From Persicaria tinctoria (lineage: Eukaryota > Streptophyta > Magnoliopsida > Caryophyllales > Polygonaceae), in assembly GCA_037127255.1 (NCBI GenBank), contig JBANSL010000004.1, positions 85,580,627 to 85,644,626 of the forward strand: DNA of 64,000 nt, in the 5' to 3' direction. Below are positions 55,430-64,000 of the stretch, piece after piece; position 1 is the first letter of the stretch, and each line of letters starts with the position of its first letter. The position numbers and the translations under genes are program-made. A model generated the notes under the pieces. It saw only the letters and a list, made by a program, of their open reading frames with translations, was not told the DNA's origin and made no database searches.

Positions 55430-56690
55430 ATCTTCATGGCTAACAAAACTTTATCTGTCATAAGCAAGGAAGATGCTTTGACATTGCTCTTGAATTGGAA
55501 GGAATTACAAGCTATAGGAGATTGTTCATTTATGTTTCTCTTTTGATTTTGAAAGTAGTAACCTAACCTGGCTCGTTGCTTGCCAGATCGAGGGAAGGAA
55601 ACTACAGAACCTAGCTGCTACGCAAATTGCCAGGGAATTTTATGTTGGATGGTATGGATCCAATGGTTAAATTAAATCTTTGAGTTTGAATATCTATTCA
55701 TATGAATTCTATGACCAATTTAATGTACTTCGCTTATAGCAGGTTTATTTATCCAATATATATATGTAGTGCAATGTGAGTGGCGACTACCTGAAAACAA
55801 TCAAAGAAATCGTCAAGGAGAGGCTTCCGAATTCAAATGAAGTGGAACATTAGATTGTGAAAGAGCGGTCTATTGATTTTGAGAGCAGCAATCAGTCAAT
55901 TGGTGATTGGTATAATTGGTCGTAGAGTAACTTTGACAGCTCTTATGGATTACTTGTTGCTAATTTTGATCTATTCACTACATTGATCTATTCACCACCG
56001 AACGGTGTTGATCATGTATTTCTTGATCATTTTCCGCAAAGTTTGATTGAGCTTGCGGAGATTGATCGAGTATTTAATAAGATGTGCCACCGTTTTATTT
56101 CAAAAAAAAATAAAAAAAATATGCATCTATTTAACATGGTTTAACCGACTCTTACCGCCTCTTCTTCTGGATTCAGGAAAATTAAGGTATCATGCTGAAT
56201 ATGTACTTTGACACTTACCCTGACTCCAGATCATGCCCTCACATTAATCTGCCCAAGTTAAAGAGTTAATCATTTCAGGTCAGTTTTTGATCTTTTAATT
56301 CACCAAATTTACGGAATTTTGTTCATGAGTGCTTTTGAAATTGCACCTATCAACATGGTTTATCTTTGTTATTATATTTATTTAGCATTCTCTTGAAATG
56401 TTCTTACACGTTGAGATAAAACTCATCAACTCCTCTGCCTTTGAATTTGGAATTTTCAGGTGCTGGACTTGGATTCGGTTCAAGGACTTGAGAAGCGAAA
56501 GTAAGTTTGATGCTCAGCTGAAGGGACCAACTGCTACAGTCTACAGATACTACATGAGAGAAGTTGAGAAGTAGACTGACGATTGATGAAGCCAACATCA
56601 ATGGTTACATTGCTGGACAACTTCAGGAGTGGAGATTTGAAGACCATGAGAGCCACTTAGGGTCTTCAATTCCAGAACTATGTGTCTATG
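55430..56690 (+). pseudogene. Decayed beta-glucosidase shard module (exons 7, 8 and 10)
   Basis: Exon 7 at 55575-55655 (encoding NLAATQIAREFYVGW). Exon 8 at 55742-55895 ([29 protein letters not shown], then a stop). Exon 10 at 56525-56660 (TACTACATGAGAGAAGTT, GACAACTTCAGGAGTGGAG). Gene order is preserved, and the exon 7 donor and exon 8 acceptor are still visible. Confidence 0.75.
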
Positions 56691-57065
56691 TCGGAGGCTA
56701 GTAGAGACTAGGAGGACAAGTCGGAATCACCTTATTGATACTAATTCGACTTAAATTGACCCTTCCTGTGTATTTTCAGCATGAAGATCAATAAGACAAG
56801 GCTTCAAAATAGAATGGAGGATGACTTTTTGATGGCAACTAGTGAGAAGGAGATTTCTAAGATCCTTGATTCTTACTCCATATTATTTTATACTTGATGA
56901 TTTTGCATAGAGTTCAATTCAAATTTTAATTTTTTATATTTTTTGTATTTTGATTTTGTAGAAGGGTTAATGTTCCCCTTCGATTGTACTTTACATACGT
57001 AACTAATAACTAATGAAATAGGCGTGGGGATGAACCTCTTGGTATGACCGGGTTCCAACCCAAAA
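56691..57065 (+). pseudogene. hAT dimerisation-domain remnant and 3' tail
   Basis: Contains GACAAGGCTTCAAAATAGAA and TGGAGGATGACTTTTTGATG, the NRMEDDFL region, then the shared tail with GGCGTGGGGATGAACC at 57020. Shorter and more damaged than the copy at 17012. Confidence 0.7.
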
Positions 57066-57448
57066 AGAAATCTTTGAGCCATTTTTTTTTTGCCCCAGAC
57101 ACTGTGCATATCCTGGATCAAGAATTCTGCCGGCTGGGATACTAAGGGTCGAAAACAAGAATTAAGATACAAAATGAGCTCCTATAAAGCTGGCATGGAT
57201 ACTACTTATAAACATGATTGCCATTTTGGAGCTTCACACAGAGGATAAGAATCAAGATTTTTAGTCAATCACTCGTACGGGAAGAGTTATACCTGTTTGA
57301 TACCTGGCCTAAAGCTAGTCATCCATGATACAATTAGAATTGAAGTGGTGGTGAGATAACGATACAGTTGGAATCTATACAAGAATTGAAGTGGCTGGAC
57401 CGGCCACAACTTGAGCAAAGTTTATCTCGAACCCCTTCCCTCCAACAA

Positions 57449-57530
57449 TGGTTGAGGCTGCTTTGGCCTCCATTGCGAAATCCGCCCTCCAACTGTTCTC
57501 ATCAGCAACTTCTCCGCCTTTGAATTCGGG
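57449..57530 (+). pseudogene. NBS-LRR N-terminus shard
   Basis: Begins MVEAALASIAKSALQLFSSA, a close match to the shard at 19432 and to the start of the CC-NBS-LRR genes, then runs into unrelated repeat sequence. Confidence 0.65.
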
Positions 57531-59080
57531 ATAATTGCAAGAGCCGGGACCAAATAGTCCATGGAGGCATTTCAGACACGGACAGTTACATTAAGTACAT
57601 TCTAGGGCAAATCTCAGGTTTTTATTCGGCATCTCTAAAATTGGGATTTCAGAGGCAAAAACAAAATTTGATATGCTTAGCAAGAGCTATTCGTTACAAT
57701 CATCTCCAGTAACTCTAATATTTTCAAAGCCAAGCACTTTGTTTTATATTGTCCACTTTCTAAATGCTTCACTTTTCTTGTTTTTCACACCTTTAGGGTA
57801 TCTTTGAAAACAGGGGTTTCTAATTTTCTCCAAGAATCACTTCAATTCAAGATAAATAAGCAAATGATTGGAAATGTTATATGTAGTTTGTCGAACATCA
57901 CTGCAATTTGTGGTAAGGAAAGTGGAACAGTTTGCATCCTAAATCTTGGTTTGTTGGGAAATTGCAGTGCTGGGAACTGAGCTGATGAGCTCTTGGTCTC
58001 ACTGGAAGAACTGGCATCATAGATTTGATTGCTTGTAAGGTGTTTACAGTACTGTTTTGCTGCTTAACTTCCATTATTGATCGATTCTGTGCATTGTTTG
58101 TTAACTTCATCTACTTGTTAAACGCACAGATGAAGACAAATGGCTAGTTCTCCTTGCCCTCATCAAAACTGAGATTGGGGACAAATACTATTGAAACCTG
58201 GTGTCCTGGTCAACATTGGCTGCATATTTTACAGAATTTTTTCATAATTCTTTTGAAATCTTCACTTATCAACTAACATTCTCTGAAATGGTCATGTTAC
58301 ACATTAGGATAAAATAGTCTGTGGAGGCATTTCAGACATGGATGGGTCATGATCTGGTAAATTTGGATGTTGCTATTTATTTCTTGGTCAATTTAACTAA
58401 ATTATTATAAGAATGATTGCTTTATGATCTTTGAGCTCCTGCCTGCTGAAATTATGAGAATGCAATACATTTATTTCTTGTTTGGATGTTATTTGTCATT
58501 ACTTGTTCTTGTCTGAAAAGCGTATTTGGCGATTGATTTTTGGTCCCTGTCAGGTTGCGCCAAGGCGATTTGAGTTTGCAGTGTTGGGACACCGAAAACT
58601 GCACCAACTCAGAAGTTAGAAGACTTCTAATTCTCTACAACATATTACAGATGCCATCAGACGACTTGCACACTTTGAAGGAAATGCAGATAACCAATCT
58701 AGATCTGATCATCGTGCAAGTAGCTTTCATCTCCGTCAATAATGGCCTACAATAGCTTGTGTTGTGTAGGTAGTAGTACTATTTCCATCATTAGGTGGCT
58801 CACAAAGTTGTATCTGTCATGAACAAGCCAGATGCTCATCCAAAGGCTAAAAAAGATGCATCTGTCATGGACGGTGACGTTGCAAGGCTAATGCAAGTAA
58901 AACATAGCATCTTTCTATTGGGGGGATCCATAAAGCTAGAGTTTTCGCCTATTAGTACACAACGCTCGTTGTATATTAGTTTTGAAATTTTCGATCGTTG
59001 ATTGGTTTAATTAGTTGTTTTTCTGCTGTTGTGCTCGATATGGTTAGCTAGATATTGCTGGGCAACATCAATGGTTACAG
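57531..59080. repeat. Mosaic of repeats shared with 25.8-28.6 kb, no gene recognised
   Basis: 57780-57860 and 57905-58160 repeat the sequence at 27700-27790 and 28075-28370. 58760-58990 repeats 28390-28620 (GGTGGCTCACAAAGTTGTATC, CATCTGTCA..GACGGTGA). The 71-codon frame at 58540 overlaps a diverged exon 6 region of beta-glucosidase and is not called. Confidence 0.5.
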
Positions 59081-59310
59081 TGTCTACATTGAGAAGTTGA
59101 TTCTTATTGTATACTTGATGACTTTCTCTCTTTGAACGAGTGTAGAGTTCAATTTATGTTTTTTTATTTTTTGTATTTTGAATTTGTAGAAGGGTTTGGG
59201 CATAATGTCCCTCTTTCAATACATTGTACTTTACAATTGGAACTAATGAAATAGGCGTGGGGATGAGCCTCCCGGCAAGACTGGGTTCCAAACCCCAACA
59301 AAAAAAAATC
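59081..59310 (+). pseudogene. hAT 3' tail copy
   Basis: Starts GTCTACATTGAGAAGTTGAT (encoding VYIEK of the dimerisation domain) and runs through the shared tail with GGCGTGGGGATGAGCC at 59258. Only the last codons of the transposase are present. Confidence 0.65.
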
Positions 59311-59489
59311 TGTTAGTTTTTTTGCCCAAGGCACTATGCAGATCCTGGTTCATGAGTTGTGCCGACTGGCTCGTGAAGATACTAAGCATCGGAAGCAAGA
59401 ATTAAGCTGTAAAATGAGGTCATGTAAAGTCGGCTACTGCTAAGAAACACGACTTCCATATATTCTGGAGCTTCACACAGATTTTTCGG

Positions 59490-59835
59490 AGAATGATTTG
59501 CGTGAGATATCTTGACCTTTCTCACACTGGCAAGCTTCAACACCTCCCGCATTCAATTTATATGCTTCAACACTTGATTTTTGTACTTGTGAATTGCAAA
59601 TCTCCAAAGGATCTGCTTCCAAAATCAGAGAAGTTTTTAAGTTTAAGACAATTCTATATACATGAATGTATGAGCAATTGGGGTCTTTACCTTCCGGATT
59701 GAGTGCATTGACCTCCCTCGTTAAGCTGGATAGACTTATTGTGCATCGTCACAAGGGCAATTTAAGATGCTTGCAAAGCCTTGATAACTTGCACGGGATG
59801 TTGGCAATTGAGCTTCCCCGAGAATCGGAGGCAAG
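59490..59835 (+). pseudogene. LRR fragment of an NBS-LRR gene
   Basis: Encodes RYLDLSHTGKLQHLPHSIYM and, after frameshifts, FLSLRQF, SLPSGLSALTSLVKLDRLIV and LHGMLAIELPRE. It aligns with 23815-24130 of the main gene but is more diverged, so it derives from a different paralog. Confidence 0.8.
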
Positions 59836-60019
59836 AACACAAAACTCACATTATTCTCTTCAAATGATCTGAGCATTGTGTTCTGCATCTTTGAATTCGG
59901 GATTTCGGGAAGTCAGGAACAACACAAACAATCGTGTTAGGAGCATCAGAGGCAAGAACATGCTTCGAAGGAGCTAATCATTACTATCATCTCCAGTAAG
60001 GAAAGCGGAAACAATTGGC

Positions 60020-60165
60020 CTCAACAGTTATTCGAAGGGCAAGATATGAACTACATTGAATGCATCAATGTACAACTCAATGAGAAAAGAGTCGTTCTAT
60101 GGTATGCATTTCTTGTTGTCATTCCCACGTACATCTTGATTCTAGGCCGTAACATGATACGTACT
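60020..60165 (+). pseudogene. Second UBP12/13-like exon fragment
   Basis: CAACAGTTATTCGAAGGGCA, then encoding MNYIECIN, closely repeats 48665-48810 including the downstream intron words (TTGATTCTAGGCCGTAACAT). It shows that the mosaic at 47-51 kb was itself duplicated in part. The copia fragment begins right after it. Confidence 0.75.
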
Positions 60166-60168
60166 AAA

Positions 60169-60938
60169 TGATAGCAGTAATTTGTGTAATTGTGTATAGG
60201 TTAATGAGCCTAAGGTCCTCGTTGTAATTTATCATTTGTGTAACCTATATATATATTCTCTAATGATATGAGTGGCAACCCCCAAGGGGAATTTATCCAA
60301 TCTGACATGATATCTGAGCCTCTAGGTTTCATCAAAACTAACCCTAATTTTTCTTCTTCCGATCCCTACCGCCGCCGGCCCTCCCTTCCCTCCCTTCGCC
60401 CCACCGTTCTCTCTCTCGCCATGACTGACGCCCACAAGCCTACCACTTTCCACTCCGCTCTTTCCGTTTCCAATGTCAAAAACATTATCCCCATCATCCT
60501 TGACATTGAAAAAGGTCCATATCCTTCCTAGAATGAGCTATTTCGTGTTGCTGCTCGTGCCCACAATGTTCTGGATCAAATTGACGCATCTGTCAAACGT
60601 CCGGAAGACATTACCGATGACCTATGGAATCAGGTCGATGCTGCCCCCCACTGGCTAAACGCCTCCCCCGAGCCCGTACCCTGGCTCCCAGGGCATTCTC
60701 GGCCCGGCACCCTCCCGTCGGCAGGAGCATCAGGCCATAATGGCCTCTTTTGCCTATCAACCGACTTGGCTCAGGCGTTCAGCTCTCTCAGCCTCACTCC
60801 ACCCGACCCAAATTGGTATATGGACTCAGGAGCGACATCTCACATGTCTCACAACTCAAGTATACTCTCTTCGTCTACTTCTAAGAACACGTCTTCGTCA
60901 ATTATTGTCGGAAACGGTTTCTGCATTCCAACTTTGGG
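60169..60938 (+). mobile_element. 5' end of a copia element related to the intact one (LTR, Gag, protease start)
   Basis: The LTR-like segment 60169-60307 starts TGATAGCAG and ends CTGACA, followed by a mutated PBS TGATATCTGAGCC. It shares the GTAACCTATATATAT block with the copia LTR at 33867. From 60421 Gag begins MTDAHKPTTFHSALSVSNVK, like the intact element's start; a stop at about 60529 and a large deletion follow, then a protease piece WYMDSGATSHMSHNS at about 60812. It ends abruptly at 60938 against a beta-glucosidase module. Confidence 0.82.
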
Positions 60939-61995
60939 TTTAACACCTCATTCAAAAAAATCTTCTGATGTACATTCTGTTATTCTGAGAATGGTATTTG
61001 TGTGCTTTCTAGAAAATAAATTGCTGATCATGGCAGATTTCTGTTCGAAGATAGGGTGAAGAGCTGGATGAAATTCAACGAGCCAACAATTGTTGATTTT
61101 CCTAGCTATAACAATTGCTCTTTTGGTCGCAACTGTCAGGAAGGCGTTTTGAGTTTGCATTGAGCCCTGCATTGTGGCTCACAATCTTATTTGTATCTTG
61201 CTGCTGCTGCTGTTTTATGGGAAAAGCACCAACTAGGCAGGCTTTATACTTCGCAACACCAGATAGCATATGGTGAATGCCTGAAAGGTGTCTTATTAGA
61301 TCTGATCATGTTTCATCTAGCTTTCGTTTCTTTCGATCATGGCCTACAATATAGCTCGGGTAGTAATACTGTTTCAATCACAAGGTGGCTAATAAAGTTG
61401 TTTTCGTCATAGATGGTGGCGTTGGAAAGGATAAACCAGGTAAAACATAACATCTTTCTTTCTATTGGGGAAAAAACACAAAGCTAGTGTTTTCTTCTTT
61501 TTCAGCACACAAGCCTTTCAAGTCTAGCTTGTATATTGAAATGTTTTTTTAATTTTCGATTGTTGATTAGATCGATCTAGTGAGAAGTTTCCAAGATATG
61601 GACTAAGGTCCTCGTTCATCTGTCGTGAGCAAGCTTCAATTCATGCTTTTACATCGCTCTTGAATTGGAAGAAATTAAATGCTACGTACAGTAGATTATA
61701 GGGAAAGGTAAACTGAAAAAGCACCATTACAGTTCATTTAATTTATCTTCTCTTTTAATTTTGTAAGAAGTAACCTAACCTACCTCGTCGCTTGCCAGAT
61801 CGAGGGAAGGATCCAATGGTTAAATCTTTGAGTTTGAATATTTACCGTAGCCTAATTTCAAAAGTGGAACCTTAGATTGTGAAAGAGGTCTATTGATTTT
61901 GAGGGCAGCAATCAGTTAACAGTTGATTGGTCCAATTGGTCGAAGGGTAACTTCAGCAGCTCTTATGGATTACTTGTTCCTTCGATCCCCTACAA
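60939..61995 (+). pseudogene. Decayed beta-glucosidase shard module (exons 6 and 8)
   Basis: Exon 6 remnant at 61035-61200 (GATAGGGTGAAGAGCTGGATG, AAATTCAACGAGCC, GTGGCTCACAATC). Exon 8 remnant at 61875-61920. Most similar to the module at 38785-39453 plus 45137-45560; here it is uninterrupted, so it gives the pre-insertion sequence of the TRIM target (GAGCAAGCTTCA at 61627). Confidence 0.75.
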
Positions 61996-62625
61996 TTCAC
62001 TATACATCTCTTCAATGTTGAAGGTTGAGAGTTTCTCTCTCCTCATTCCCTCGCTATGAAAGAGCACTACTGTATGTGGGGAGAAATTAAAAAAAATGGT
62101 GATTGATGGGCTCTAATGTTGTAGGTTATCAGAAGACAAGAGCCAATTACTAGTAGGAGCTATCCTGTCCAGACTCCAGAGTTTGTTTTGTACTATAGTC
62201 CATTTTTCAATTTGCTTTCCACTGAAATAGTTTGTTTTGTACTGTAATTTTTGCATCTGTAGATTTATATAATTTCTCAACTTCAATCTCAACTGTTGTT
62301 CTGTTTGGGGATAATTTTGGGTGTTTTTCTGAAATACAAGGATGATATATTTGTTAGGATTCTGTTGGAACAAGTTATATGGTTGTTGATATACGTCTCC
62401 CAATTCCCATACCCTTAGGCCCTTAGGCGCGACATCATAGAGGTAATCATTGGCTACAAGCAAGAAAGCAAATGCCGGACAGAGATGGGGTTGTTGATAT
62501 ACCAAAAATACAATGGCCCAATCATCCAAAGAGCTGTCCGGGATCAAAGGGTTCTTGTTAAAAATATCCGAAACAGGGTTGATTACCGAATACGGCATAC
62601 GGGTTGGGGCTCGGGGTGCAGCATG
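61996..62625 (-). other. Open frame of 161 codons, possibly F-box/DUF295-like; unproven
   Basis: A minus-strand frame at 62598-62113 includes PDSSLDDWAIVFLVYQQPHL, faintly like DUF295 proteins (DDWAIVF...F.AF), but the pattern is lost afterwards and Gln/Asn-rich low-complexity sequence follows. It lies downstream of HMG copy B in the same relative place as the F-box-like fragment near copy A. No function is assigned. Confidence 0.25.
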
Positions 62626-62922
62626 CTAGAAGGGCGGACACTCCGTCCACCATATCGGCTTGAAATAAGGAGCTTTCTCCTGCAAGAGGAAGAAATTGCA
62701 AGATAAGAAACGTAATTGATTTGATTCAAAGTTTATGTAGCATATAAATCTGTTTTCAGCGTAATTTTCTTACTTCAAACTTCATGGACTTCCATTTTAA
62801 ACTTGCAGCTCCCATTGCCTTCGAGTATTGTTTTGACTTCAAGAATGGTTTCTTTGATGAAAACAACAACAAAAAAATGAAACTTAACATACGCCAAGGT
62901 GGGAATTAAACAGAATTTGATC

Positions 62923-62982
<60 letters not shown>

Positions 62983-63826
62983 CTTACTTTATCGACTCTA
63001 ACCTTGTATTCCTCTTTGAACAGACGCGAACTATAATTGAACAAAATCATATCATAATTTTGCAAATAAAAGACTGAATAGAAACGAAAAAAGAAAAAAA
63101 AAATTAAAGTTTTACCTGAAACTGATCAATGCAGCACCATCCATTTCCATAAATGCCTCCTCCTCAATTTTGTCCATTAATTTCTTTCCTAATTCCATTT
63201 TTCTACACAGAAAAGAATATATCAAAGATCTGAAACACAACGACTACAATTGAATAAAACTGTCTACCTCATTGCCTGTTTTCGAACCTCCCTTTTCTGG
63301 ACCCGGTGAAGATGATACGCTTTTTCCTGAAAGGGAAAGGGGAAGAATGAATGCGTGAGATCGATCAGGATGTGTGATGAGATCAATTTTCAACAAAATC
63401 ACTTACAGGTTCACGTAACGTTTCCCAACGAGCTCGTCCTTCGTTCTCGAATTTCTTAAATTCTTCAAGTGGCGCAAAGGGATAAGACTGAAAAAGGAAA
63501 CAGAAATGAAATTGATACTGTGAATTTAAAGAAAAGAAGAAACCATGACTAGTAAGTTACCATCTGCTGGCGTATTTCATATGGATACATCCACTCAAAG
63601 AATACTATTTTCCTGAAATTAAACAAAACAAAACAAAATCAAAACTGAGTATAGTAGAAGAAGGGGTGAATGAATGAAGTATAAAGTAAGTAAGTTACAG
63701 GAAATCCTTGATTGCTTCTTCCTCCATTAGTTTCTGTTTTCTTATCTTCTTTGTTGATGTCGTGCCAATTTTGAGATTCTGTGCATCAGTTTTCTCTGCA
63801 GTAGACATTGATCTCGTTGACACCAT
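62626..63826 (-). CDS. HMG-box-like protein, copy B (182 aa, eight coding exons)
   Basis: Exons on the minus strand: 63826-63699, 63612-63561, 63487-63407, 63326-63268, 63202-63116, 63030-62988, 62818-62774, 62679-62626. All exon lengths equal copy A except exon 7 (12 bp shorter, in frame) and exon 8 (24 bp longer, ending TECPPF). Frame is open throughout. HMG-like cores: EGRARWETLREPEKAYHLH with VQKREVRKQAM, and SFSSRLFKEEYKVRVDK then LKWKSMKFEEKAPYF. Copy B has FFEWMYPYEIRQQM where A has FFRMSYREACLGQM, a burst of substitutions in exon 2. The N-terminus is basic. Intron 6 holds a long AT microsatellite. The upstream non-coding exon would lie beyond the window. Nuclear DNA binding is inferred from the box only. 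Confidence 0.72.
62931..62979. repeat. (AT)n microsatellite
   Basis: About 24 uninterrupted AT units within intron 6 of HMG copy B. Copy A has only a short interrupted AT stretch at the same place, so the array expanded after the duplication. Confidence 0.95.
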
Positions 63827-64000
63827 GATCAAATCCTGCAAGCAACAGAATTCTTTCTATCAATTTTGAGATTGTTTGTATCAGTTTTCTCGGAATTTAT
63901 TATAAAAACCACAAATCCTAATAGAAATTTACCCCAAAATTGATTCTCAAACCACAATCCAAAAATTCAATTCTCAAAACCACAATTTCTAATCTCAATA

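Noticed and set aside
62931..62979. AT array as a regulatory or origin element
   Set aside because: It is a simple dinucleotide expansion in an intron, absent from the paralog.

Overview
This window is nuclear DNA from a flowering plant, most likely a eudicot. Genes have GT-AG introns, AT-rich intergenic DNA dominates, and there are Ty1/copia, TRIM, hAT, CACTA, Mutator-like and Stowaway elements. There is also a CC-NBS-LRR (RGA-type) resistance-gene cluster and a plant GH1 beta-glucosidase. No bacterial, organellar, rRNA or CRISPR sequence was seen. The species cannot be fixed from the sequence.

Layout. 0-10.4 kb is transposon territory: an hAT tail, a long-TIR Mutator-like element (667-2309) with a Stowaway MITE nested inside it, a non-autonomous hAT (4077-4898) carrying a tRNA-like stretch, a LINE zf-RVT fragment, and a 4.8 kb CACTA element (5401-10208) carrying a tRNA-like sequence and a captured first exon of a ubiquitin-specific protease. 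10.68-13.85 kb holds a ten-exon beta-glucosidase gene with two stop codons and a frameshift. 14-31.4 kb holds NBS-LRR fragments, a copia fragment split by an hAT MITE, decayed beta-glucosidase shards fused to hAT transposase tails, and one nearly complete CC-NBS-LRR gene (21975-25830) with a single in-frame stop. 31.5-33.3 kb is a truncated CC-NBS gene.

33.87-38.70 kb is a full-length Ty1/copia element with identical LTRs and one intact 1413-codon ORF, so it inserted recently. 39.46-45.13 kb is a nest: a TRIM element, whose second LTR is split by an older degenerate copia, which is itself split by an hAT MITE. 47.1-51.1 kb is a same-strand mosaic: a two-exon gene for an acidic protein, fragments of a UBP12/13-like protease and of a PQT3/RBBP6-like E3 ligase, and an NBS-LRR repeat region. 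52.97-54.12 and 62.63-63.83 kb are two paralogous eight-exon genes for small HMG-box-like proteins, both with open frames. Between them lie more beta-glucosidase/hAT/NBS-LRR shards and a truncated copia.

Interpretation. The window looks like a decaying resistance-gene and beta-glucosidase cluster, repeatedly duplicated and invaded by mobile elements. The genes most likely to be functional are the HMG-box pair, the acidic-protein gene and the recent copia element. The main NBS-LRR is one stop codon from an open frame and may be a recent pseudogene or an allele-specific null. I found no clearly new molecular system. The most notable material is captured ubiquitin-pathway fragments, the HMG pair, the nested element stack and the chimeric beta-glucosidase-hAT repeat module.
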